A stretch of 64,000 nt of DNA from Desertivibrio insolitus (lineage in GTDB: Bacteria; Actinomycetota; Actinomycetes; Actinomycetales; Microbacteriaceae): NCBI RefSeq assembly GCF_017355965.1, contig NZ_JAFIQW010000006.1, positions 1-64,000 on the forward strand, written 5' to 3'. The first letter of the stretch is position 1. Each line of letters opens with the position of its first letter. Below, in pieces: positions 25,018-32,863 of the stretch. Both the position numbers and the translations under genes were made by a program. The notes beneath the pieces are model-generated. The model was not told where the DNA came from. It saw only the letters and a program-made list of their open reading frames with translations, and did no database searches.

Positions 25018-26507
25018 CAGTTCGCCGCCTCCGGTGCGGAGCGGATGCGGTCGACGACCGCGGTGGTCGAGTGGTCGGCGACGTAGTCGAGGATGCGCAC
25101 CTCGCCGCCGCCCGCCCGCACGACGTCGCTCTCGGCGAGCATCTCCGGGGAGTAGTCGCCGCCCTTCGCGTAGATGTCGGGGCGGAGCCACTCGATGAGC
25201 GGGATCGGGGTGTCGGTGTCGAAGATCGTGACGTAGTCGACGCAGCTGAGCGAGGCGAGCACGCCCGCGCGTTCGTGGTCGGGGTTGATGGGACGCCCCT
25301 CGCCCTTCAGTCGCCGCGCGCTCTCGTCGCTGTTGACCGCGACGATCAGGACGTCGCCGAGCTGCTTGGCCTGGGCGAGGTAGGTCGTGTGCCCGAGGTG
25401 CAGCACGTCGAAGCATCCGTTGGTCAGCACGATCCGCTTGCCGGCGGCGCGCTCGGCCTCGACGCGGGCGCGCAGCTGGTGCTCGTCGAGGGCCGCGACG
25501 GGGCGGCCGCCGAGGTGCACGACGAGGTCGTCGGTCGTGCAGACGGACGTGCCGAAGCGGTGCACGACGACGTTCGCCGCCGCCTGCGCGAGTTCGACGG
25601 CCGTGTGGATCGGCAGTCCGGCGGAGTGTCCGGCGACGAGCGCGGCGACGAAGGTGTCGCCGGCTCCCGAGGCCTGCTTCTCGGTGGCGGGGCGGGCGTA
25701 GGTGCGGTGACCGTCGGCGAGCAGCACCGTGCCGTCGGCGTCGAGGGTGACGACGACGTTCTCCGCCCCTGTTGCGGCGAGGATCTGCGCCCGGTGCGCG
25801 AGCGCGGCGGCCGCGCGGTCGCCGCGGAGCGCCCGGCCCGCGAGCGCGCCGGCCTCGGCGGCGTTCGGCGTGACGAGATGCGGCTTCAGCGCGGCCCAGG
25901 GGCGCGCGTCGTGCGCGTCGACGACCGTGAGCGCGGGTCGCTCGGTGCGGGCGGCGAGCGCCTCGAGCACCGGCCCGGTGAGGGTGCCGGCGCCGTAGTC
26001 GCAGATCACCTCGGCGTCGCTGTCGCGGGTCGCGTCGAGCGCGGCATGGGCGAGGGCCTCGAGCATCGCCGGGGCGACCGGGTGCTCGTCGGCCTCGTCG
26101 ATGCGCACGAGCAGCTGGTCGCCCGAGACGATGCGGTTCTTCGCCGTCGTGCGGCGCCCCTCGACCGCGAGGAGCCCCGTGACGTCGACGCCCGCGGTCT
26201 CGAGGATCTCCCGCAGGCGCTCGCCCGCCGAGTCGCGGCCGACGATGCCGACCATGCGCACCCGGGCGCCGAGCGCCGCGAGGTTCATCGCCGTGTTGGC
26301 GGCGCCGCCGGGGGAGTACTCCCGCACGGTGAGGTCGACGACCGGGGCGGGAGCCTCGCGCGTCATCCGCTCGCTCGTGCCGCGCCACCAGCCGTCGAGG
26401 ATCGCCTCACCGACGACCGTCACGACGGGCGCCGCCTTGCGGACGAGCTGCGGCACGTCGGGAGTCAGCTGCGTGACGCCCTCGAGCGGCGTCGTGAGCC
26501 CGGTCAT
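25017..26507 (-). CDS. hldE: bifunctional heptose-7-phosphate kinase/heptose-1-phosphate adenylyltransferase (first copy)
   Basis: A 496-residue two-domain protein in HldE order. The N-terminal ribokinase-like domain (about 25-335) has VVTVVGEAILDGWW, SPGGAANTAMNLAALG and the catalytic SGAGDTF. The C-terminal cytidylyltransferase-like domain (about 355-490) has TNGCFDVLHLGHTTYL with the HxGH motif, VAVNSDESARRLKG and DIYAKGGDYSP, ending in DHSTTAVVDRI. It would phosphorylate heptose 7-phosphate at C1 and transfer AMP after phosphatase action, giving ADP-heptose. Compared with the second copy it keeps the textbook GGAAN kinase motif. Its ATG overlaps the aldehyde dehydrogenase stop (ATGA), and its stop overlaps the GT2 start. 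Confidence 0.9.
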   Translation of the reverse strand: MTGLTTPLEGVTQLTPDVPQLVRKAAPVVTVVGEAILDGWWRGTSERMTREAPAPVVDLTVREYSPGGAANTAMNLAALGARVRMVGIVGRDSAGERLREILETAGVDVTGLLAVEGRRTTAKNRIVSGDQLLVRIDEADEHPVAPAMLEALAHAALDATRDSDAEVICDYGAGTLTGPVLEALAARTERPALTVVDAHDARPWAALKPHLVTPNAAEAGALAGRALRGDRAAAALAHRAQILAATGAENVVVTLDADGTVLLADGHRTYARPATEKQASGAGDTFVAALVAGHSAGLPIHTAVELAQAAANVVVHRFGTSVCTTDDLVVHLGGRPVAALDEHQLRARVEAERAAGKRIVLTNGCFDVLHLGHTTYLAQAKQLGDVLIVAVNSDESARRLKGEGRPINPDHERAGVLASLSCVDYVTIFDTDTPIPLIEWLRPDIYAKGGDYSPEMLAESDVVRAGGGEVRILDYVADHSTTAVVDRIRSAPEAAN

Positions 26508-27901
26508 GCCCGTCCCGACGGCGCGAGACCCATGTGCACGACCTTGACGGTCGAGAGCTCGTCGAGCAGTTCCGGTCCGTAGCCGAAGCCGGCACCGGAT
26601 GCCTTGCGCGGCTGCGCCGAGCCGCCGGGCGCCCCGCCGAAGACCGCGTTGACCTTGACGGTGCCGGCGGGCAGTTCCGCGGCCGCGCGGTGGGCGTGCT
26701 CCATGTCGCGGGTGAGCACGGTGGCCTGCAGCCCGTAGCGGTCGTCGGCGGCGAGGGCGAGCGCCTCGTCGAAGCTGTCGACGACCTGCACGGGGGCGGT
26801 CGGGCCGAACGTCTCCTCGCGCATGATCGTCATGTCGGGGGTGCAGTCGGTGAGCACGGTCGCCGGGTACCAGGCGCCCTCGCCCTCCGGCATCCGCCCG
26901 CCCGTCAGGGCTGTGGCGCCGGAGGAGAGCGCGTCCTGCACCTGGGCGTCGACCGCGTCGCGCATGCGGCGGTCGACGAGCGGGCCGAAGTCGGGGCTGC
27001 CGACGCGCGACTCCGCCTCGGCGACGAGCGCCTGCAGGAAGGGCTCGGCGATCGTGCGGTGCACGTAGATGCGCTCGACGGAGGTGCAGATCTGACCCGT
27101 GTTGGCGAACGCGCCGAGTGCGGTCTGCGACGCGGCCCACACCGGGTCGACGTCGGCGTCGACGATGAGCGGGTCGTTGCCGCCGTTCTCCCGCACGACG
27201 TGCGCGCCGGTCGTCGCCGCGACGCGGGCGATGGCCTCGCCGGTCGACGTCGAGCCGACGTGGGCGATCACGTCGACCGGCGACTCCGCGAGGGCGGCGC
27301 CGACCGCCCCGTCGCCGGTCAGGGTGATGAGCACGTCGTCGGGCAGCGCGGCCGAGATGACCTCGCCGAGGCGGATGCCGAGGTGCGGGCAGCGCTCGCT
27401 GGGCTTGTGGATCACCGTGTTGCCCATCACGAGGGCGGCGCCGATGATGCCGGCGGCGACCGCGACGGGGTCGTTCCACGGGGTCAGCGCGGCGACGACG
27501 CCGCGGGGCTGCTGGATCGTGTAGTCGACGGCCTCGGGGGCGCCGCGGAGGCTCTTGCCGCGGTGCACGGGACCGAGCTCCGCGTACTGGCGCAGGGTGT
27601 CGGCACCCGCCATGATCCCGGCCTTCGCCTGGTCGAGGGGCCGGCCGGTCTCGCGGGCGTTGAGTTCGGCGAGCTCGTCGGCGGCCTCGGCGACCGCGAC
27701 CGACGCGGCGAGCACGGCGGCGCCGCGGGCGGCGGGAGCGGTGCGCGCCCAGCCGGCGAGGGCGGCGCGGGAGCGGGTGACGGCGGAGGCGACGTCCTCG
27801 GGGGACGCGGTCGCCACCTCGCCGACCGTCGAACCGTCGCGCGGGTCGGTGATGGTGAGGCGGCCGGTGACAGGGGCGTCGAGGAGGGGGATGGTTGCCA
27901 T
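26504..27901 (-). CDS. NAD(P)-dependent aldehyde dehydrogenase
   Basis: A 465-residue aldehyde dehydrogenase, normal length. It has TPWNDPVAVAAGIIGAAL for cofactor binding, the general base Glu in RENGGNDP (usually ELGGK), the catalytic Cys in NTGQICTSVERI, and EETFGPTAPVQ near the C-terminus. The Glu motif is unusual (ENGG for ELGG) but the residue itself is kept. It leads the operon aldehyde dehydrogenase-HldE-GT2 by ATGA overlap, suggesting a role with the sugar pathway, for example oxidising an aldehyde intermediate; this is inference and a general detoxifying role is as likely. ATG 27901 is 113 bases from the divergent GT9 start. Confidence 0.87.
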   Translation of the reverse strand: MATIPLLDAPVTGRLTITDPRDGSTVGEVATASPEDVASAVTRSRAALAGWARTAPAARGAAVLAASVAVAEAADELAELNARETGRPLDQAKAGIMAGADTLRQYAELGPVHRGKSLRGAPEAVDYTIQQPRGVVAALTPWNDPVAVAAGIIGAALVMGNTVIHKPSERCPHLGIRLGEVISAALPDDVLITLTGDGAVGAALAESPVDVIAHVGSTSTGEAIARVAATTGAHVVRENGGNDPLIVDADVDPVWAASQTALGAFANTGQICTSVERIYVHRTIAEPFLQALVAEAESRVGSPDFGPLVDRRMRDAVDAQVQDALSSGATALTGGRMPEGEGAWYPATVLTDCTPDMTIMREETFGPTAPVQVVDSFDEALALAADDRYGLQATVLTRDMEHAHRAAAELPAGTVKVNAVFGGAPGGSAQPRKASGAGFGYGPELLDELSTVKVVHMGLAPSGRA

Positions 27902-28014
27902 AGTCCTCGGCGTACCCGGTGCGTCCGGCTTTGACACCTTTTGTGCTTCTTCTTTGAGCCGGTCGCGCGCCTGTTCCTGGTTTCGCGGCCGTCGCGGCGG
28001 GGAACTGGAGGCGT

Positions 28015-29115
28015 GTGACCATCCCCGTGACCTCCGCCGCCCCGCTGCCCACCGTCGGACGACTGCACGAGAAGTTCGAGGGCGTCCGCTCGATCGCCGT
28101 GCTCCGCGGCGGCGGCCTCGGCGACCTGATCTTCGCGCTGCCCGCGATCGACGCGCTTGCCGCGGCGTACCCGGAGGCCGAGATCACGCTGCTCGGGATG
28201 CCGCTGCACCGTGCCCTCCTCGAGGGCCGACCCGGCCCGATAGCCCGCGTCGAGGAGCTGCCGGTGGCCACCGGCATCCGCAACGGCGAGCCGGACCAGG
28301 CCGCGCTCGACGCGTGGTTCGACCGGCAGCCGCACTACGACCTCGCGGTGCAGGTGCACGGCGGAGGCCGCAACTCCAACCCCTTCCTGCTGCGGCTCGG
28401 CGCGACGCACACGATCGGCTCGCGCACCGACGACGCCGCGCACCTCGAGCGCGACTTCCCGTACATCTACTACCAGCACGAGGTCATGCGCGGACTCGAG
28501 GCCGTCGCGCTCGCCGGCGCGGTGCCCGTGACGCTCGAGCCGCGGATGACGGCGCTGCCGCACGAGGTCGACGCGGCGCTCGCCCGCTTCGGCGCGGGCG
28601 CGGTGGTGATCCACCCGAGCGCGACCGATCCCCGTCGGCGCTGGCCGGCTGACCGCTTCGGCGCCGTCGGCCGCGCGGCCGCCGAGGCGGGGCGGCCGGT
28701 GGTCGTCGTGGGCGACCCCTCGGAGAAGGAGCTCGCCGCCGAGGTCGTCGCCGCGGCGGGGCACCCCGGCGTCGTTTCGGCCGCGGGAGAGCTGTCGCTT
28801 TCCGAGCTCGTCGGCGTGCTCGCCGCCGCCGACCTCGTGGTGGCCAACGACAGTGGCCCGCGCCACCTCGGCGACGCTCTCGGCACCCCCAGCGTCGGCG
28901 TGTTCTGGTTCGGCAACGTCGTCAACGCGGCGCCGTTCTCGCGCAGCCGGCACCGCATCGAGATGTCGTTCACGACGCACTGCCCCGTCTGCGGCCGCGA
29001 CGCGACCCAGGTCGGCTGGACCGCGGAGCGCTGCGAGCACGACCCGTCGTTCGTGGCGGATGTCACGACCGACCGCGTGCTCGCGCAGGTGGAGTCCCTG
29101 CTCGGCGGGCTGTGA
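28015..29115 (+). CDS. family 9 glycosyltransferase (heptosyltransferase-like)
   Basis: A 366-residue GT-B protein of family 9, the family of ADP-heptose:LPS heptosyltransferases. The N-terminal IAVLRGGGLGDLIFALPAIDAL is the family start, and the donor site lies in the C-terminal half (VVIHPSATDPRRRWP, VVVVGDPSEKE, VVANDSGPRHLGDALG). Four late Cys residues (HCPVCGRD and ERCEHD) may bind a metal or stabilise the fold. The GTG at 28015 has CTGGAGG upstream. It is divergent from the aldehyde dehydrogenase-HldE-GT2 operon. With no lipopolysaccharide in a Gram-positive, the acceptor is probably a wall or membrane glycan. Confidence 0.87.
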   Translation: MTIPVTSAAPLPTVGRLHEKFEGVRSIAVLRGGGLGDLIFALPAIDALAAAYPEAEITLLGMPLHRALLEGRPGPIARVEELPVATGIRNGEPDQAALDAWFDRQPHYDLAVQVHGGGRNSNPFLLRLGATHTIGSRTDDAAHLERDFPYIYYQHEVMRGLEAVALAGAVPVTLEPRMTALPHEVDAALARFGAGAVVIHPSATDPRRRWPADRFGAVGRAAAEAGRPVVVVGDPSEKELAAEVVAAAGHPGVVSAAGELSLSELVGVLAAADLVVANDSGPRHLGDALGTPSVGVFWFGNVVNAAPFSRSRHRIEMSFTTHCPVCGRDATQVGWTAERCEHDPSFVADVTTDRVLAQVESLLGGL

Positions 29116-29300
29116 GGGTGGCGGGGTTTCCACCCCGCCCGGTGTCCCGCGCTTGAAGCGGCGCAGGGCGGACGTAGCCGTGCTAGTACCGGCTGTCGAA
29201 CGGGCGTCCCGCTGCGGTGAGCGGACAGCTGCGGGCTGATCCGCTGGTTCAATTGCACAGTCCCACTCGGCGGCCGCGCCGGGCGCGCAGCACCACCGGC

Positions 29301-29335
29301 GGCCGAGTAGCGCGCGCAGCGCGCGTATCGAGACC
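29301..29335 (+). repeat. GGTCTCGATACGC...GCTACTCGACC intergenic palindrome, copy 2 (reverse orientation)
   Basis: GGCCGAGTAGCGCGCG, a pivot, then GCGCGTATCGAGACC. This is the reverse-orientation counterpart of the element at 23828-23860. An upstream arm ACTCGGCGGCCG (about 29265-29276) pairs with CGGCGGCCGAGT (about 29297-29308) over 12 bp with one mismatch, so a larger hairpin is possible. It lies in the 270-base gap between converging GT9 and LCP genes; nothing else is recognised there. Confidence 0.7.
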
Positions 29336-29385
29336 GCGCACTACCCCCGCGAGCGCGCGCCCCGAGTCATCCGCCCCGCCGATCC

Positions 29386-30675
29386 CTACCCGGGAACGGT
29401 GCAGGTCTGCTGGTCGGCCGTCTGCCCCGTGATGCCCTCGAGCACGGGCGGCTCGGTCGGGGCGGGCGTCTCGGTGGGCGACGCGCTCCCGCTCGGCGCG
29501 GCGGTCTCGCTGGGCGCCGCGGAGGGCTCCTCCGCGGGCTCCGACGGCGCGGGCGCGTTCGGGTCGACCGTTGCGGACGAGCCGGTCTGACCGACGCCGA
29601 ACGGCAGGTCCTCGTCGAGGTAGCGCATGAGCTCGGCGGCCTGGTCCTCGACGGGCTCGAGGCGGTTGGTGTCGACGGTCGACTGGGCCGACGGGTAGGA
29701 GACGAACGTGACATCCGCGGGCCGCAGGTTCCGCAGCGTCCAGGCGAGCGACGCGACGGTGTCGACGCCCTCGGTGAGCTGCATGTTCTGCGTCGCGGCG
29801 CTCGCGAGCGAGTAGACCTGCAGCGGGTCGTTGAGCACGCCCTCGCTCGTGATCTTGCGAACGAGCGAGGAGAGGAAGACCTGCTGCGAGGAGATGCGGC
29901 CGAGATCGCCGCCGTCGCCGACGCCGTAGCGGCTGCGGAGGAACTTCAGGGCATCCGCCCCCTGCAGCGTGTGCGTGCCGGCGTCGAGCGCGAGCTCGAC
30001 GTTCTCGTCCTCGAGGGGGTCGGTCAGGCACACCTCGACGCCGCCGACGGCGTTCGACATGGCGATGACCCCGTCGAACGTGATGCGGCCGGCGAACTGG
30101 ATCGTGAGACCCGTGAGCTGCTCGATCGTGGAGACGACGCAGGGGAGACCGCCGCGTTCGAGGGCGCGGTTGATCTGCTCGCTCTCGTCGGCGGGGTTCA
30201 CGGTGCCGTCCTCGGCGGTGCACTCCGGCATCGGCACGAGCAGGTCGCGGGGGATGCTCACCGCCGTCGCGCGGGAGTGGTCGCCCGAGACGTGCACGAG
30301 GATGTTGACGTCGTTGAGCTCCGGGGCATCCGGGTCGTACTCGCCATAGTTGCCGCTCTGGCCCGCGCGCACGTCGGCGCCGACGAGCAGCAGGTTGAAG
30401 CCGCCGGGATAGTCGGCGATGTCGAACTCCTGCTCGCCCCGGCCGGGCAGGTCGACGATGTCGAGGTTGTTCTGCAGCTGCACGAACGCGATCGCCGCGA
30501 CGGAGGCCGTGCTCACGAGCAGCACCGCGACGGCCGCGGCGAGGAAGCGCAGCACGGCGCCGAGCGCCTTGCGGGGACGCAGCTTGCCGTGGCGCGCGAT
30601 GGTGCTGCCCGGATGCCGGGTGCCGCCGCGCTGGAACGGGCGGGCGCCGGCGCGCCCCGTCGGGTCCGGGGTCAT
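29386..30675 (-). CDS. LCP (LytR-CpsA-Psr) family wall-glycopolymer ligase
   Basis: A 429-residue LCP protein. A basic cytoplasmic head (1-35) is followed by one membrane helix (about 40-62) and an extracellular LCP domain (about 90-260) with the phosphate/lipid-binding pattern NLLLVGADVR, DVNILVHVSGD, TAVSIPRDLLVPMP, INRALERGG and ALKFLRSRYG. A Pro/Ser/Thr/Ala-rich C-terminal tail (about 365-420) is low complexity. LCP enzymes attach lipid-linked glycopolymers to peptidoglycan. Position between the two halves of the heptose glycan locus makes it a good candidate for anchoring that glycan (inference). Confidence 0.9.
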   Translation of the reverse strand: MTPDPTGRAGARPFQRGGTRHPGSTIARHGKLRPRKALGAVLRFLAAAVAVLLVSTASVAAIAFVQLQNNLDIVDLPGRGEQEFDIADYPGGFNLLLVGADVRAGQSGNYGEYDPDAPELNDVNILVHVSGDHSRATAVSIPRDLLVPMPECTAEDGTVNPADESEQINRALERGGLPCVVSTIEQLTGLTIQFAGRITFDGVIAMSNAVGGVEVCLTDPLEDENVELALDAGTHTLQGADALKFLRSRYGVGDGGDLGRISSQQVFLSSLVRKITSEGVLNDPLQVYSLASAATQNMQLTEGVDTVASLAWTLRNLRPADVTFVSYPSAQSTVDTNRLEPVEDQAAELMRYLDEDLPFGVGQTGSSATVDPNAPAPSEPAEEPSAAPSETAAPSGSASPTETPAPTEPPVLEGITGQTADQQTCTVPG

Positions 30676-30742
30676 GGGGGAACAGTACCCATCCGCGCCG
30701 CGGATCCTCCGTGAACGCTGGAAGTCGGGTGGATGCGGCGCA

Positions 30743-30865
30743 ACGCACGAGTGGCGGGCAGGACGCGCCGAGGCCGGCGGCGTGTCATCCGCGTCATTCG
30801 TGAATGCCGCCGGTCACGACGCGGGGGCCGGCGGCGGGGCATCCGCGTCACTCATGAGTGCCGCC
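30743..30865. repeat. cluster of CTCATGAG-family repeats overlapping the DUF559 gene end
   Basis: Three copies: a worn one (ACGCACGAGTGGCGGG, 30743-30758), a variant with a compensated palindrome (ATTCGTGAAT at 30796-30805, followed by GCCGCC), and a full one (ACTCATGAGT at 30850-30859, followed by GCCGCC). The last two sit in 54-base direct repeats that share CATCCGCGTCA before the palindrome. The full copy supplies the stop codon and last codons (Thr-His-Glu) of the DUF559 gene. Confidence 0.7.
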
Positions 30866-31708
30866 GGCCGGACGCGTTCTCGCCGCCGCGATCGCCTTCT
30901 CGACCAGCCACCACTCCCGCTCCACCATCGAGTAGCTGACCCTCAGCGGCACCAGCCCCGCGATCGCCGCGTCGAGGTCCTTCCGCCGGTCGGCCTCGAA
31001 GCTCTGCTCGTGATGCTCGCGCCCGTCGAGCTCGAGTGCTACCACAGCGTCGACGACGAGGTCGACCCGCTGCCGGCGACGCAGCAACCAGTCCGGTCCG
31101 ATCGGCACCTGCGTCTGCAGGGCGTGGCCGGCCGAGCGGAGGCGCGTGCGGGCGACGCTCTCGAGGAAGCTCTCGCAGCGCGGATCGATCGCCTCTCGGA
31201 GCGACTGCAGCCGCTGCGGCAGGCGGGCGAGCACCTCCTCGAACTGCGCGAGGGTGAGCCGCCCGGAGCAGAACGCCCAGTCGAAGGCGGCCACCGCGTC
31301 TTCGTGCTCCTCGTCGAGCGCGGTGTGCCGGAGCGCGTCGAGGAGGTGGACGGATGCCAGCGAGGCGCGCCGCATCTCGCGCTGTCCGCACCAGTGCACG
31401 CGTGCCGTCGCGGGGCGGCGCAGGGTGCGGGTGCCGCTGAACGGCACCGCGACGGAGAGCGTCGGCTCACGCCACATCCAACAACCGAGTTCCGCGAGCG
31501 CGGCCAGGCCGGTGAGGCGCGCGCCCGCCTCGGCGGCGGCCCTCACGCGGGACGTGGCGTGCGGACAGCGGTACAGCCCCCGTCGCACGCGGGTCAGCCG
31601 ACCGAGCGCGACAGCGCGAGTCATCCGGTGCCGCGTCCAGCCCAGCCGGGCGAGTCGCTCGGTCGAGATCAGGCCTGCGTCGCAGGGCAGAACGCAGTCG
31701 GCGGCCAC
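30848..31708 (-). CDS. DUF559 nuclease-fold protein with AbiEi-like N-terminal domain
   Basis: A protein of about 286 residues. The N-terminal part has the winged-helix style of AbiEi-like proteins (LISTERLARLGWTRHRMTRA, RLTRVRRGLYRCP); the C-terminal part is a DUF559 endonuclease-like fold of the Vsr/MutH type (ESFLESVARTRLRSAGH, PDWLLRRRQRVDLVVD, VALELDGREHHEQ, RKDLDAAIAGL). Such genes occur in many copies in Microbacteriaceae and related genera; the role is not known. The GTG at 31708 gives a normal N-terminus but has no clear ribosome site. The gene is framed by CTCATGAG repeats: one forms its last codons and a tandem array lies upstream. That suggests movement or duplication as a unit. 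Confidence 0.75.
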   Translation of the reverse strand: MAADCVLPCDAGLISTERLARLGWTRHRMTRAVALGRLTRVRRGLYRCPHATSRVRAAAEAGARLTGLAALAELGCWMWREPTLSVAVPFSGTRTLRRPATARVHWCGQREMRRASLASVHLLDALRHTALDEEHEDAVAAFDWAFCSGRLTLAQFEEVLARLPQRLQSLREAIDPRCESFLESVARTRLRSAGHALQTQVPIGPDWLLRRRQRVDLVVDAVVALELDGREHHEQSFEADRRKDLDAAIAGLVPLRVSYSMVEREWWLVEKAIAAARTRPAGGTHE

Positions 31709-32185
31709 TGTCCGAGCATCCGTTCGCGGCCTGCCGCTTCGCGAGCGGATGCGGCTTCTGGGGGATGCGCGCTGCCGGCACGTGCTGGGGAGGACCGGCT
31801 GGATGCATGAGCAGTGCGTGCGACGCGCGGGGCGTGCCCGCGTGTCGCTGCGGCCACTCATGAGCTCCGCCGAGCCCAGGGCCTCGAGCAGCTCCGGGAC
31901 GTCCGTGTGTCGCTGCGGCCACTCATGAGCTCCGCCGAGCCGAGGGCCTCGAGCAGCTCCGGGACCTCCGTGTCTCGCTGCGGCCACTCATGAGTTCCGC
32001 TGAGCAGGGGGCGTCGAGCGGCCTCCGCGACGCGCGTCCCCGGCACCGCGCTGGGGAGGACCGGCGGAACTCATGAGCAGTGCGTGCGACGCGCGGGGCG
32101 TGCCCGCGTGTCGCTGCGGCCACTCATGAGCTCCGCTGGCCAGGGCCGTCGTCGCCCGGAAGCGCCGCGAGGCAGGAGCCCCGCC
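31709..32185. other. repeat-filled intergenic region
   Basis: About 477 bases between the DUF559 gene and the sortase gene, both on the minus strand. The first 70 bases hold no recognised feature and should contain the DUF559 promoter. From about 31779 to 32137 the region is a repeat array (separate entry). The last 50 bases before the sortase stop show no clear terminator. Confidence 0.6.
31779..32137. repeat. tandem and inverted array of CTCATGAG-family repeats
   Basis: Five full palindromes ACTCATGAG start at 31856, 31921, 31986, 32069 and 32122, plus a worn one (GCATGAG) near 31804. The first three lie in 65-base units that share TGTCGCTGCGGCC before the palindrome; units 1 and 2 also share GGGCCTCGAGCAGCTCCGGGAC after it. 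A larger unit, from GCTGGGGAGGACCGGC through CATGAGCAGTGCGTGCGACG to the next palindrome, occurs twice (about 31793-31875 and 32050-32137). The copy at 32069 is inverted relative to its neighbours (GGCGGAACTCATGAG). Array growth by duplication of whole units, with some inversion, fits best. Confidence 0.8.
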
Positions 32186-32851
32186 TCAGGCCCCGAGCAC
32201 CTCGACGAGCTTCGCGTAGACCACGAGGTTGTTCGCGTACCGGTCGCCGTCGTAGGCGTCGCACGTGATGAGCCGCAGCTCGGCGCCCTGCGTGGGGTAG
32301 TACACGGCCTGCGTCGGGAACTCGTCCTTCGGGTAGGTCTCCTTCTGGTAGACCTCGAAGACGGCGGTCGCGCCGTCCGCGCGGGCGACCGAGACGCGCT
32401 CGCCGAGCTGCAGGTCGCCGAGCGTGTAGAACACCCCCGCCTGCGTCGCCGACGTGATGTGCCCGAGCAGCACCGACACCCCGGCCGAGCCAGGCGCCGC
32501 GGAGCCGCTGTACCAGCTCGCCGGGGCGCCGTCGGTGGTCGGCGGGACCTCGAGGCTGTTGTCCTCGCGCAGCCCGGTCTCGATCAGCTCGGAGGTGATC
32601 CCCGTGCTGGGGATGTCGACGCTCACCGGGGCCGCGGCCGGCAGGGCGAGTGCGACCGACGGCTCGACCTCCTCGGTGGGCGGCGCCGTCGTGGGCGGCG
32701 CCGTCTCGGTGGGGCTCGGCGCGGCGGTCGCCGAAGGCGAGGGAGGCGGCGCGGCTGTCTCGGCCGTGGCCGCGCTGCATCCGCTGAGGAGCAGCAGGGC
32801 CGCCACCCCCGCCGAGAGGCGGAGGTGACGGCCGGTGCCGGAGTGCGTCAC
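32186..32851 (-). CDS. lipoprotein-type sortase (class E/F-like)
   Basis: A 221-residue protein with a lipobox (VAALLLLSGC, Cys near 25), a Pro/Thr/Ala-rich spacer (about 28-75) and a sortase domain (about 78-221). The catalytic triad is in place: His in VLLGHIT, Cys in LRLITCD, Arg in DGDRYANNL. Sortases link proteins to the wall after cutting at a sorting motif. Most are held by a membrane helix; a lipid anchor is less usual. The ATG at 32851 lies 12 bases after the CHRD gene stop, so the two are one operon and the CHRD protein may be its substrate (inference). Confidence 0.85.
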   Translation of the reverse strand: MTHSGTGRHLRLSAGVAALLLLSGCSAATAETAAPPPSPSATAAPSPTETAPPTTAPPTEEVEPSVALALPAAAPVSVDIPSTGITSELIETGLREDNSLEVPPTTDGAPASWYSGSAAPGSAGVSVLLGHITSATQAGVFYTLGDLQLGERVSVARADGATAVFEVYQKETYPKDEFPTQAVYYPTQGAELRLITCDAYDGDRYANNLVVYAKLVEVLGA

Positions 32852-32863
32852 GGGAGGGAGGTC

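Noticed and set aside
26534-27934. Open frame antisense to the aldehyde dehydrogenase
   Set aside because: No domain and low-complexity composition; the opposite strand encodes a complete enzyme with catalytic Cys and Glu.
31779-32137. Possible CRISPR array
   Set aside because: The palindromes are regularly repeated, but the sequences between them are also repeated, spacing is uneven (65, 65, 83, 53), orientation flips, and there are no cas genes.
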